From: Verrucomicrobiia bacterium
GTDB taxonomy: Bacteria; Verrucomicrobiota; Verrucomicrobiia; Verrucomicrobiales; Akkermansiaceae
Direction: 5' to 3'
Assembly: GCA_947462875.1 (NCBI GenBank)
Contig: CANHQJ010000008.1
Span: 90,891 to 154,890 of the forward strand
DNA length: 64,000 nucleotides
The notes beneath the pieces are model-generated. The model was not told where the DNA came from. It worked only from the letters and a program-made list of their open reading frames with translations, and searched no databases. A program made the position numbers and the translations under genes. Of the stretch, positions 41,313-49,254 are shown piece after piece (the stretch's first letter is position 1; the number at the start of each line of letters is the position of its first letter).

Positions 41313-42177
41313 TGCCATCTTTTTTCCGCAAATGCAAAAAATTCGCCACGATGATGGTGAAGGCTCCCAGGTAAAAAGTGGGCTGGAGGGCGCGGTAGTC
41401 ATGGAAAATCAGCGCGCCTAAGAGGATGCCGTGCACGGGCTCGAAGTTCATCGCCAGGTTGCTGGCGTAGGCGGTGATGTGGCGCAGCAGATGGCTGTGG
41501 AAGGCATGGCCAAAGACGGTGCAGACCACCGCCATGAAAAACATCCACAGCCAGTCGAGACCTTGCCATTGCAACAGCGAATCATACGAGGCGAACAGCG
41601 GATGGACCAGCAGCGCGGTGAGGCAGGCGCCGGGCATTTCCCAGATGAGCAGGGTTTCCGGCGCGATGCCTGTCAGCACGAACTTCCGGTTCAGAACCGG
41701 GAAAATGGCGGCCAGCGCCGCACCGCAGATCGCCAGTCCGAGGCCGAGGTGGTGTTTGGTTTCCACTCCGGCGATCAAGGCCAAACCCACAGCGACCAGC
41801 ACGCCTAACAGTACTTCCTTTTTGCGAATGCCCCGCCCGATCAGCCAGGGTTCGGTGAAGGCGGTGAACAGCGAAATGGATGCCATGCCGGTGAGGCAGA
41901 TGGTCATGTTCGCGACTTTCAGGCTGCCGTAAAAACATACCCAGTGGAGGCCGATGATCATGCCCACGGCCAGCATGCGCAGGGCCGCTCGGGGAGAGAC
42001 AAGGATGGGCGCGCTTTTCCGATAGAGAAGCCACAGCACCATCACCACCGTCGCCAAGGCCGTGCGCCAGATCACCAGGCTGGTCGCGGACAAGGACATC
42101 AGCGTGCCGAACACTCCGGTGAGTGCGAGCAGAAAGACCAGCAGGTGGAGTTGCAGGGTGGCGGAAATCTTTTGCAT
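41299..42177 (-). CDS. EamA/DMT-family transporter
   Basis: A 292-residue inner-membrane protein with about ten hydrophobic helices in two EamA repeats. The first spans ~10-135 (LHLLVFLLALTGVFGTLMSL, MLAVGMIIGLHWVCFYGSLK) and the second ~150-285 (GLAICGAALAAIFPVLNRKF, LAMNFEPVHGILLGALIFHD). Drug/metabolite family members export amino acids, nucleotide bases or other metabolites. The substrate cannot be inferred. It lies 15 bases after the lpxC-fabZ stop on the same strand, so it is possibly co-transcribed. Confidence 0.9.
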   Translation of the reverse strand: MQKISATLQLHLLVFLLALTGVFGTLMSLSATSLVIWRTALATVVMVLWLLYRKSAPILVSPRAALRMLAVGMIIGLHWVCFYGSLKVANMTICLTGMASISLFTAFTEPWLIGRGIRKKEVLLGVLVAVGLALIAGVETKHHLGLGLAICGAALAAIFPVLNRKFVLTGIAPETLLIWEMPGACLTALLVHPLFASYDSLLQWQGLDWLWMFFMAVVCTVFGHAFHSHLLRHITAYASNLAMNFEPVHGILLGALIFHDYRALQPTFYLGAFTIIVANFLHLRKKDGTTGA

Positions 42178-42192
42178 GCCAGCGACCTTCGC

Positions 42193-43506
42193 TTAGCTGG
42201 CGATCAGAGCGAACTTCAGTTCTCCCTCGGAGACGACCTCGCCATTGACCAGACAACGCACCTTGGTTTGGCCGATGGAGCCACGGATCTTGATGACCTC
42301 TGCCTCGATGAACAATGTATCGCCGGGCAGCACGGGGCGGCGCCATTTGACGTTGTCCGCGCTCATGAAGTAGCCGATTTTCCCTTGGTTTTCCGGCTTG
42401 CGCAGCATCAGCACGGAGGAAACCTGGGCCATGGCTTCGAGCTGCAGTACGCCAGGCATGACCGGATGACCGGGGAAGTGACCAGGGAAAAACGGCTCGT
42501 TGATGGTGACGTTTTTCACGCCGGTGCATTTGCTGTCGCCCTCGAAATCGACGATGCGATCGACCAGCAAAAACGGATAGCGGTGCGGCAGGATTTTCAG
42601 CACGTCGTTGATATCGAGCACCGCCTCGCCGCTGGGGATCTTGATCGGTGGCACCATCGAGCGCATGCGGCTGTATTCGCGTTTCACCGTGGCGGCCATG
42701 AGTGTGTTCGGTCCGTGGCCGGGCTTCACGGCGATGACATGGCCGAGAATGCGTTTGCCCGAGAGCATGAGGTCGCCGATGAGGTCGAGCGCCTTGTGGC
42801 GGGCGAATTCGTTAGGGAAACGAAGCGCCTCCTTCGACATCACCTCGTTGCCGCGCACGACCACCGCGTTTTCGAGCGAGCCGCCTTTGATCAGGCCCTT
42901 GTCGAGCAGGGGCTTGACGTCCTCGTAATAGACAAAAGTCCGCGCCGCCGCGATTTCCTTCTCGTAGAGCTCGGGAGTGACCTCGCTGGAAAAGTATTGG
43001 GTAAAGCGCCCGTCGGGACCGACGTTGGTGACCGAAACGCGGAACGTTTTGCTCGGCACGATGGTGATGATGCTGCCGTCGCCGCTTTCCTGATGGATGG
43101 GCTCGCGGATTTCCCAAATGCGGCGCGGTGCTTTCTGCGCGACGACGCCGGCCTTTTTGATCAGCTCCACGAAGGGACGGGAGGATCCATCGCCGATGGG
43201 TGGCTCATTCGCATCCATCTCGATGATGGCATTGTCCACGCCCATGCCGGTGAGGGCGGAAATCACGTGTTCGACCGTATGAACTTTGACCGGCCCCTCG
43301 GCCAGGGTGGTGGCGCGCTCCACGGTTTTGACTTTATCGACATCGGCATCGATGAACGGCTGGTCGGCGAGGTCGATGCGGCGGAACTTGAAGCCGTGGC
43401 CCTCGGGAGCTGGTTTGATGGTGAGGGATACTTTTTCACCCGTGTGAAGGGAAGTTCCTTCCAAGGTGGCGGCGGAGGCGAGGGTATGTTCGTATTCAGT
43501 GGCCAT
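42193..43506 (-). CDS. lpxC-fabZ: Bifunctional UDP-3-O-acyl-GlcNAc deacetylase / 3-hydroxyacyl-ACP dehydratase
   Basis: A 437-residue fusion started at the ATG at 43504-43506 (MATEYEHTLASAATLEGTSL). Residues 1-~290 are LpxC, the zinc enzyme committing to lipid A synthesis. HTGEKVSLTI, KVHTVEHVISALTGMGVDNA (zinc His), RFPNEFARHKALDLIGD (zinc His and Asp, HKALD) and GHVIAVKPGHGPN are present. Residues ~305-437 are FabZ, the fatty-acid dehydratase: ILPHRYPFLLVDRI, FPGHFPGHPVMPGVLQLEAM with the catalytic His and Glu, and the C-terminal SEGELKFALI. The fusion balances lipid A and phospholipid supply and is known from Bacteroidetes and other groups. It implies a lipid A outer membrane. Confidence 0.96.
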   Translation of the reverse strand: MATEYEHTLASAATLEGTSLHTGEKVSLTIKPAPEGHGFKFRRIDLADQPFIDADVDKVKTVERATTLAEGPVKVHTVEHVISALTGMGVDNAIIEMDANEPPIGDGSSRPFVELIKKAGVVAQKAPRRIWEIREPIHQESGDGSIITIVPSKTFRVSVTNVGPDGRFTQYFSSEVTPELYEKEIAAARTFVYYEDVKPLLDKGLIKGGSLENAVVVRGNEVMSKEALRFPNEFARHKALDLIGDLMLSGKRILGHVIAVKPGHGPNTLMAATVKREYSRMRSMVPPIKIPSGEAVLDINDVLKILPHRYPFLLVDRIVDFEGDSKCTGVKNVTINEPFFPGHFPGHPVMPGVLQLEAMAQVSSVLMLRKPENQGKIGYFMSADNVKWRRPVLPGDTLFIEAEVIKIRGSIGQTKVRCLVNGEVVSEGELKFALIAS

Positions 43507-43638
43507 GTCTGGCAGCGGTTGTAGGGGGAAATGCAGGCAGTGCCAAGCATGATTTTGGTTGTTCAGGGAATCCCGTTTTCGTGCTTGAGTGAAGCGCTTG
43601 AATCTTCTATGGCTCTTCCCAACCAATAAAATCCACAC

Positions 43639-45027
43639 ATGAAATACCCACTGATCGTTGCCATCGCGTGCGGCTCATTCCTGATGAGTTCCTGCAAGGA
43701 AGATGAAGCCGCCAAACAAAAAATCACCGAACTGGAGGATAGCGTTTTGTCGTTGCAGAGTGAAAAACTCAGTCTGGAGGCGGATGTGCTGGCCCTGAAA
43801 GCCAAGCAGGGAGGCATGGATGCCGCATCCGCCAAGGCATTGACGGATCGCAAGGATGCGCTGGAACAACAAGTGCAAACCTTGCTCCCTCTCGAAGCCA
43901 AGGTGCGGGAGCTCACGCAGAAAAATGAGGAACTCGCGGCGAAGCTCGCGGCGGCGACCATGACTCCCACGGGCGCGGCTCTGGGGGCTGCCTCGGGAGC
44001 TGCGGGCGAGGCCGCTCCCCCGGGATCGGACATCAGCAAGGCGGTGGCGGATTCCTTTGTCTCGGTCGAGGGCGATCAAAACAGTGGCGGAGGATTTTTG
44101 GCGGCGCAGGATGGCAAACTGTATCTTTACACGGCGGCCAGCGTGCTGTCCGGCAATCAGAAACTCACCATCCGCACCTCGGGCGGACAGGCCTTGACCA
44201 AATTCGCCGCGCTGGAGTTGTGCGAGGGCGTCGACATCGCGCGCATGCAGGTGCTCGATGAAGTCGAGCACATGATGGAGCTGGTGGCGGCCGATGCCGA
44301 GATCCCGAATGCGGTTCCGGTGCTGGCACTGGGCATGGCCAAGGGCAGCTCGGTGGTGTCCACGGAAAAGGCGAACGTACTGGGCGTGGATGGCAATGCT
44401 CTGCAAGTGGACAACAGCTACCTGCAAAGCGCGCCGGGCGGACCGATCATTCACGCGATTTCCGGCAAGGTTCTTGGCGTCATGGGCAAGGCGATCGCCG
44501 GACCCAAGCCCTTGTGGCAGACCGAGGACTCACAGATCGCATCCGGTCAGCCACAGCAGCTGCTCATCGCACGCATGAACAAGACGATGGTGTGGAAAGA
44601 AACGAAGATCGGCACTTTTATCACCGAATCGAAAGTGCTGCGCGAGTTTGATGAGGTCACGCGTCTGGCCTTGGCGGTATCGAGCGTGTCCCTGATGGAA
44701 GGTGTGCCGCAGACGGAGACGATGGTCGGTGGATCGAGTGTATCGGTGCAGTCGGTTCTGGATCAGCACAAGGACAAGGCGTTGGTGCAGGCGATCATGA
44801 AATGGAAGGCCGACGGCTCGGGCAAGAAGCTGACGATGAGCGAGGCTGACATTAAGAAAAAATGGCGGGGTCTGCTCACGGAGGCACTTTCGTTGGCGCA
44901 GCGCGGCGTCGCCGACATCAAAGCCCCTCAATTTTCCTGGTATCACCGCGCCTGGGCGGAGTCGTCCCTGAGCGAACGCAAGGACGCGATCCAGGACCTC
45001 AACGATGATCTTGCTGAGGCGAAATAA
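43639..45027 (+). CDS. Lipoprotein with coiled coil and inactive-looking trypsin-like domain
   Basis: A 462-residue envelope protein. The signal MKYPLIVAIACGSFLMSSC has a lipobox Cys at residue 19. Residues ~20-110 are a charged coiled coil (KITELEDSVLSLQSEKLSLE). Residues ~140-320 read like a DegP/trypsin-type fold: SGGGFLAAQDGKLYLYTAAS near 150-166, DIARMQV near 199, SAPGGPIIHAISGKVLGVMG near 263. The catalytic His expected in T-A-x-H is Ser, and the nucleophile Ser of G-x-S-G-G-P is lost (A-P-G-G-P), so it is probably a non-catalytic pseudoprotease. The remainder is helical. The partner is unknown; it is divergent from lpxC-fabZ. Confidence 0.7.
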   Translation: MKYPLIVAIACGSFLMSSCKEDEAAKQKITELEDSVLSLQSEKLSLEADVLALKAKQGGMDAASAKALTDRKDALEQQVQTLLPLEAKVRELTQKNEELAAKLAAATMTPTGAALGAASGAAGEAAPPGSDISKAVADSFVSVEGDQNSGGGFLAAQDGKLYLYTAASVLSGNQKLTIRTSGGQALTKFAALELCEGVDIARMQVLDEVEHMMELVAADAEIPNAVPVLALGMAKGSSVVSTEKANVLGVDGNALQVDNSYLQSAPGGPIIHAISGKVLGVMGKAIAGPKPLWQTEDSQIASGQPQQLLIARMNKTMVWKETKIGTFITESKVLREFDEVTRLALAVSSVSLMEGVPQTETMVGGSSVSVQSVLDQHKDKALVQAIMKWKADGSGKKLTMSEADIKKKWRGLLTEALSLAQRGVADIKAPQFSWYHRAWAESSLSERKDAIQDLNDDLAEAK

Positions 45028-45049
45028 AAAAGTCACGAAGGCAAAAAAA

Positions 45050-45088
45050 CAGGCGGCCCTGATTCCCAGCGGCCGCCTGATTTTTTTT
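45050..45088. terminator. Terminator between the pseudoprotease and phoH-like genes
   Basis: CAGGCGGCC pairs with GGCCGCCTG (45050-45079) around a 12-base loop, followed by T8 and preceded by A7 on the left. It can act in both directions for the two converging genes. Confidence 0.88.
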
Positions 45089-45098
45089 CGAGGCTTGA

Positions 45099-46631
45099 TT
45101 ACATCAAACGCGCGCCGACGTCTGCCAACTCCGAGCGCTCGCCGCGGGTAAGCGCGACATGGGCGGTGAAGGACTGGCCGCGCAGGCGGTTGCGGGTGTA
45201 AACGAGGCCGTTGCTGCGGCTATCGACGTAGGGGTTGTCGATCTGCGCGGGATCACCGACGAGCACCAGCTTCGACCCGCGGCTCATGCGCGTGACCACC
45301 GTTTTCGCTTCCTGCGGCGTGAGTTGTTGCGCTTCATCGAGGATGAAAAAGCGGTTCGGGATCGAGCGGCCGCGGATGTAGCAGAGCGCCTCGATCTCGA
45401 TGATGCCCTGGTCCATGAGCAGCTCCCAAGGTTTTTTGACTTTGGGCTCGGGACCCTCTTTTTTCACTTGCTTGCGGCGCGGGCCGGTGGGCATGGAGGG
45501 ACGCATCAAGAGGTCCAGCGCATCGTGGATGGGCTGGAGCCAGGGGCGCATTTTTTCTTCCAGCGTGCCGGGGAGGAAACCGAGCTGATCGCCCATGGCG
45601 ACGACCGGGCGGCTGATGGTCACGCCGTTGTAGCGGCGGTTGAACATTTCATGCAGGCCCACGGCGACGGCGACGAGGGTCTTGCCCGTGCCGGCATGGC
45701 CATAGCAGGTGACGAGGGAGATATCGGGATTGAGCAGGGCATCGATCAGGCACTTTTGTCCCATGTTCAGCGGCTTGAGATTGTGGCCATCGGGGATTTT
45801 CAGCACATCCGGGCAGAGCAAACGCACCAGCATGCCGTGAGCATCCACGCGGGCGGGCATGTGATGGTTGTCCCCGGCATCGAGCAGCACATACTCATTC
45901 ACCGAGAGCCCCTCGATGCGGCTCTCCTCCAGGTCTAGCTCGCCACTGCTGGCGAATCGCTGGAGCTCGGAGGGATCCACGGGGATGCGCTTGTTTTCAT
46001 AATTCGCGATCTCCTCGGGACGCACCTTGTCGTTGAGGTAGTCCTCGCAATTCAGCCCCACCGCTCTCGCCTTGAGATGCATGTTGAGGTCCTTGGTGAC
46101 CAGCACGACCGGCGCTTCATTGTATTGGGAAATGAGCAGCACGCAGGCGAGGATGCGGTGATCCATGCGCTCGCGGTCCGGGAAAATGCGGTGAAACTGA
46201 TCGAGCTTCTCGGTGTTTTTCGGGCAAATCTGCGGATCGTAAATGACCATGCGCACCGTGCCGCCGCCATCCGTGGGCACTCCCTGTGTGACAGGGCCCG
46301 ATCCGGCGAACATCTCCATCAGCATGCGATGCACCTTGCGGGCATTCGCGCCGCGCTCGGTTTGTTCGCTTTTGAATTTATCCAGCTCGGCCAGCACATC
46401 CGCCGGCACGCAAATGTGATTGTCCTTGAAGCGCCCCAGGCAGGCGGGATCGTGCAGGAGCACATTGGTATCCAGCACGTAGTTTTTCACCAACTGGGAG
46501 GGCGCCACCAATCCATAGTCCGCGGGATCGGCGTTGGTGGTGCGGTTCTTCTGAGCTTTGCTTTCTTTGGCTGACACGGCGGTGATTTCGGGGAACAATA
46601 CAGTTTGATTGGATGGCTGGCGCTGGATCAT
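45099..46631 (-). CDS. PIN-domain PhoH family ATPase (YlaK/PhoH2 type)
   Basis: A 510-residue two-domain protein. Residues ~48-210 form a PIN ribonuclease domain (NYVLDTNVLLHDPACLGRFK, VPADVLAELDKFK, CVLLISQYNEAPVVLVTKDL) with the expected acidic residues. Residues ~270-510 are the PhoH ATPase: ALLNPDISLVTCYGHAGTGK with Walker A near 309, the Walker B-like FFILDEAQQLTPQEAKTVVT near 435, and SKLVLVGDPAQIDNPYVDS near 465. Members act as RNA helicases/nucleases in stress responses. Length is usual for this class. Confidence 0.92.
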   Translation of the reverse strand: MIQRQPSNQTVLFPEITAVSAKESKAQKNRTTNADPADYGLVAPSQLVKNYVLDTNVLLHDPACLGRFKDNHICVPADVLAELDKFKSEQTERGANARKVHRMLMEMFAGSGPVTQGVPTDGGGTVRMVIYDPQICPKNTEKLDQFHRIFPDRERMDHRILACVLLISQYNEAPVVLVTKDLNMHLKARAVGLNCEDYLNDKVRPEEIANYENKRIPVDPSELQRFASSGELDLEESRIEGLSVNEYVLLDAGDNHHMPARVDAHGMLVRLLCPDVLKIPDGHNLKPLNMGQKCLIDALLNPDISLVTCYGHAGTGKTLVAVAVGLHEMFNRRYNGVTISRPVVAMGDQLGFLPGTLEEKMRPWLQPIHDALDLLMRPSMPTGPRRKQVKKEGPEPKVKKPWELLMDQGIIEIEALCYIRGRSIPNRFFILDEAQQLTPQEAKTVVTRMSRGSKLVLVGDPAQIDNPYVDSRSNGLVYTRNRLRGQSFTAHVALTRGERSELADVGARLM

Positions 46632-46850
46632 TGTTTATTTCTAGGATATGGCAAGCATCGATCGAGAGTTTTTCTCCTCGGCTGGCCGGGTTGCGGGGAA
46701 GACACAAAGGATGTGGTTGAATTGATTTTCAAGTTATCCGTAGATTCGCCATTTTTTTTGGTGGAATCAATGCAAAAGTCGTGAATGGCAGAGAAATATC
46801 GCGGCATCCTGCAGGACGAACTCATTTTTTTCATTTTCCTCGCCTTTTTC
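46632..46850. other. Non-coding region upstream of rpsT
   Basis: Part of the 309-base gap between the divergent phoH-like and rpsT genes. It is AT-richer than its surroundings, with runs of T at 46753-46760 and 46825-46831. I see no gene, tRNA or clear riboswitch. An in-frame extension of rpsT into it is not protein-like. It presumably carries promoters for both genes. Confidence 0.5.
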
Positions 46851-46878
46851 TTGACATGGTCTGTGGAAACGGTAGATT
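46851..46878 (+). promoter_or_regulatory. Promoter of rpsT
   Basis: A consensus TTGACA (46851-46856), a 16-base spacer and TAGATT (46873-46878) lie about 65 bases upstream of the rpsT ATG. This is the best sigma-70-type match seen in the window and suits a highly expressed ribosomal protein gene. Confidence 0.7.
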
Positions 46879-46940
46879 TCTCGCCCCGCGCAAGCGGAAA
46901 TGTCGTCTTAGATCACCTTCACCACTGTCATTTTTTTACC

Positions 46941-47207
46941 ATGGCCCACACCAAATCTGCCCAAAAGCGCATTCGTCAGACCGAAGTACGCACGGAACGT
47001 AACCGCGCCGCCAAGAGCCGCATCAGAACGCTTCGCAAGAAAGTTGCCGAGGCTGTGACGAGTGGTGACAAAGCTGCCGCCAGCACCGCCGTGAGCGCAC
47101 TCGCTTCCGCCGTGGACAAGGCCGCGAAGACCAATCTCATTCACAGCAACAAAGCTGCGAACATCAAGAGCAAAGCCGCCAAAGCTTTGGCCGCTGCCGG
47201 TGCTTGA
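46941..47207 (+). CDS. rpsT: 30S ribosomal protein S20
   Basis: An 88-residue basic three-helix protein that binds 16S rRNA at the bottom of the small subunit. MAHTKSAQKRIRQTEVRTER, NRAAKSRIRTLRKKVAEAV and the C-terminal NLIHSNKAANIKSKAAKALA are standard S20 segments. The ATG at 46941 is the family start; the frame is open upstream but begins inside the promoter region. A terminator follows 19 bases after the stop. Confidence 0.97.
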   Translation: MAHTKSAQKRIRQTEVRTERNRAAKSRIRTLRKKVAEAVTSGDKAAASTAVSALASAVDKAAKTNLIHSNKAANIKSKAAKALAAAGA

Positions 47208-47226
47208 TCGCACTGCGTTCTCTTTG

Positions 47227-47263
47227 AAAAAAGCGGGCCGGGTCATGCCTTGTCCGCTTTTTT
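47227..47263 (+). terminator. Intrinsic terminator after rpsT
   Basis: AAAAAAGCGG (47227-47236) pairs with CCGCTTTTTT (47254-47263) around a 17-base loop that can itself partly pair. The T6 run serves rpsT. Confidence 0.82.
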
Positions 47264-47285
47264 ACGCCCCCATGCCTGACTTGCT

Positions 47286-47510
47286 ATGAACGCCCCCGAA
47301 TCCAGACAGGATAAAGCACGCAAAATCGCCGCCAATGCCGCCTCCTACAAGGTCTGCGAAGGCTGCGATTCCATCGTCGGCATTCGCACGGTGCTGTGCC
47401 CGAATTGCCATTCGTTCCGCTTCGATGAATCCCCGGTGCGCGTGATCACCCAGGCGCAATTGCTGGGCGCTCGCGAGCAAAACTCGGTCACTTCCAGCGA
47501 TCTGCTCTGA
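47286..47510 (+). CDS. Small zinc-ribbon protein of unknown function
   Basis: A 74-residue protein with two CxxC pairs, VCEGCDS near residue 23 and LCPNCHS near 37, forming a likely rubredoxin-type zinc ribbon. The N-terminus is basic and helical (SRQDKARKIAANAASY). The C-terminus is polar (VRVITQAQLLGAREQNSVTS). I do not recognise a named family. Its ATG lies 22 bases beyond the rpsT terminator. It could bind nucleic acid or ribosomes, but that is only a guess. Confidence 0.65.
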   Translation: MNAPESRQDKARKIAANAASYKVCEGCDSIVGIRTVLCPNCHSFRFDESPVRVITQAQLLGAREQNSVTSSDLL

Positions 47511-47567
47511 TCTTCAGCGGCGAGGATTTTTCCGCTGCGATCCCGGCAAATCATGCTATACTGCGGC

Positions 47568-48353
47568 ATGCGCACGATTTTTTTGCTCATTCTCCTCATG
47601 TCCTCATCGCTATGGTCGCAAGAAACGGGACACGCCACAGCCGAGCTTTGGCTCGCACCGCCGCGGGTCGAGGAGGGCAAGCCGACGGTGATTCCCGCCG
47701 CGATCCGCATGGTCTATGAAAAAGGCTGGCACGGCTACTGGGTGAACCCGGGAGAAGGCGGCATGAAGACCGAGGTCACCTGGAAATTGCCAGCGGGCCT
47801 CTCGGCGGGCGCGCTGCAGTTTCCCGCGCCCAAGCGCGAAATGACGGGCGAGCTGGCCTGCTATGGTTACGTCGGTGAGGTCCTGTTGCCGGTGTTATTC
47901 ACCGTCACTGGTGCCTTGCCGAAGGAGGGGGACATCGAAGCGACCGTGTCATGGCTGGCCTGTGATGAAAAGGGCTGCGCCTCTGGTGAGGCCACGGTCA
48001 AGGCCAATGTGGCATCGGTTGCGGATGCCTCACGCGCTGCCGCGGTGGCGGCGGCCTTCGCGGCCTTGCCCGTAGCGGATGAGAAGCTGAAACTGCAAGT
48101 CACAGAAGCCGATGGCTGGGTGACCTTGCTGGTCACGGGCGCGGAGCATCGTGACCTGCTGGGTGCCGAAATTTTCCCCGTGACCGAGCAAGCGCTCGAC
48201 CCACGCGAGTCCATCCTACTGCAAAAAACCGCGACCGGATTGGCGGCACGTGTCAAAAAAAACGAATACGCCACCGGCCCGCTCACGCAGCTCAGTCTCG
48301 TCATCGTGCCGAAGGCGCCGCAGCGGGCGCTGGCGGTCGAGTGGAAAAAATAG
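47568..48353 (+). CDS. Secreted solo DsbD N-terminal (DsbD-alpha-like) domain protein
   Basis: A 261-residue exported protein. The ATG at 47568 begins a signal peptide (MRTIFLLILLMSSSLWSQE). The mature part matches the DsbD alpha/DsbC-type immunoglobulin-like domain: AAIRMVYEKGWHGYWVNPGE near residue 44, LQFPAPKREMTGELACYGYV near 85, and SWLACDEKGCASGEATV near 130. Two of its cysteines (Cys near 97 in ACYGY and CDEKGC) match those that carry the dithiol in DsbD. Unlike full DsbD there is no transmembrane domain. The next gene encodes a thioredoxin-like exported protein, a likely redox partner. Confidence 0.78.
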   Translation: MRTIFLLILLMSSSLWSQETGHATAELWLAPPRVEEGKPTVIPAAIRMVYEKGWHGYWVNPGEGGMKTEVTWKLPAGLSAGALQFPAPKREMTGELACYGYVGEVLLPVLFTVTGALPKEGDIEATVSWLACDEKGCASGEATVKANVASVADASRAAAVAAAFAALPVADEKLKLQVTEADGWVTLLVTGAEHRDLLGAEIFPVTEQALDPRESILLQKTATGLAARVKKNEYATGPLTQLSLVIVPKAPQRALAVEWKK

Positions 48354-48455
48354 GCAAATTTCCCATTGGACAGCGGGCAAAAGTGCGGCATCTTCTGATT
48401 CCGTGATCCTCACCGTCTATCGGATCAACCAAGCAAACCTCAACTCCATACCAAC

Positions 48456-49061
48456 ATGATGACTGCAAGAAATATGTTCGCTGCGATGGTCAGTGCCATC
48501 TCCATCTCCGTATCGGCTCACGCTGCTGAAGTCGGCAAACCCGCCCCGGCCTTTTCCGCGAAGGATGCCAAAGGCGCGGAGGTTTCTCTGGAAGGCCTGA
48601 AGGGCAAAGTGGTGGTTCTCGAGTGGGTCAACCACGGTTGCCCGTTCGTCGTGAAACACTACGGATCGAAAAACATGCAGAAACTCCAGGAAACCTATAC
48701 CGGCAAGGGCGTGGTGTGGATCACCATCAATTCCGGATCCAAGGCCAGCGGCAGTTACACGGACAACGAGAAATTCCTGCAAATCTCCGCGGACAAGGGC
48801 AGCAAGGCGAGTCATTTGATCGCGGATGAGAGCGGCACCATCGGCAAGGCCTATTCCGCCAAGACCACACCGCACATGTTCGTGATCAACAAGGAAGGTG
48901 TGCTGGTCTACAACGGCGCGATCGACTCGAAAAAAACCACCAACGCCGCCGATATCGAAAGCTCGGAAAACTACGTGGCCAAGGCGCTCGATGAGGTCCT
49001 GGCAGGCAAGGAAGTCACCACTTCCAAAACCGAGCCCTACGGCTGCGGCGTGAAATACTGA
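48456..49061 (+). CDS. Secreted redoxin / thioredoxin-fold protein
   Basis: A 201-residue exported protein: signal peptide MMTARNMFAAMVSAISISVSAHA, then the AhpC/TSA-redoxin fold with APAFSAKDAKGAEVSLEGLK, VVVLEWVNHGCPFVVKHYGS near residue 60 (single active-site Cys), TTPHMFVINKEGVLVYNGAI near 145 and a C-terminal PYGCGVKY whose Cys is typical of this branch. The Cys pair could form a peroxiredoxin-like disulfide. It resembles the partial protein at the left edge of the window but keeps one Cys where that one has C-N-H-C. Three hairpins follow the gene. Confidence 0.88.
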   Translation: MMTARNMFAAMVSAISISVSAHAAEVGKPAPAFSAKDAKGAEVSLEGLKGKVVVLEWVNHGCPFVVKHYGSKNMQKLQETYTGKGVVWITINSGSKASGSYTDNEKFLQISADKGSKASHLIADESGTIGKAYSAKTTPHMFVINKEGVLVYNGAIDSKKTTNAADIESSENYVAKALDEVLAGKEVTTSKTEPYGCGVKY

Positions 49062-49080
49062 TTTGCACTGAATCCTGGCA

Positions 49081-49107
49081 AAAGGAGCGGCCTGCAGCCG
49101 CTCCTTT
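49081..49107 (+). terminator. Intrinsic terminator after the redoxin gene
   Basis: AGGAGCGGC (49083-49091) pairs with GCCGCTCCT (49097-49105) with a CTGCA loop; A3 flanks on the left and a long T-run follows. It is 20 bases past the stop. Confidence 0.85.
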
Positions 49108-49118
49108 TTTTTATGGAG

Positions 49119-49244
49119 AAGGGGTTTGCAACCCCTTTTTTCTTCTTCTCATTCCTATTCTGCTTCACAAGAACCATGGATGGCAATCTTGTCATGGCAA
49201 GGAAATCACGCAACGGGAATAAAATCAGGGATTGCAAATCCCTG
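49119..49244. repeat. Two further TGCA-centred hairpins in the gap before the amidase gene
   Basis: AAGGGGTT-TGC-AACCCCTT (49119-49137, followed by a T-run) and CAGGGAT-TGCAA-ATCCCTG (49226-49244) share the TGCA centre and G-rich arms of the terminator just before them. No gene lies between. They may be terminators or members of a small palindromic repeat family. Confidence 0.6.
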
Positions 49245-49254
49245 CTCCTTACTG

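Noticed and set aside
41944..43524. 526-codon rightward open frame opposite lpxC-fabZ
   Set aside because: Low-complexity His/Asp/Glu/Gly antisense pattern with no domain.
46785..46940. In-frame upstream extension of rpsT
   Set aside because: It overlaps a strong promoter and S20 proteins begin with MA-x-x-KSA as at 46941.
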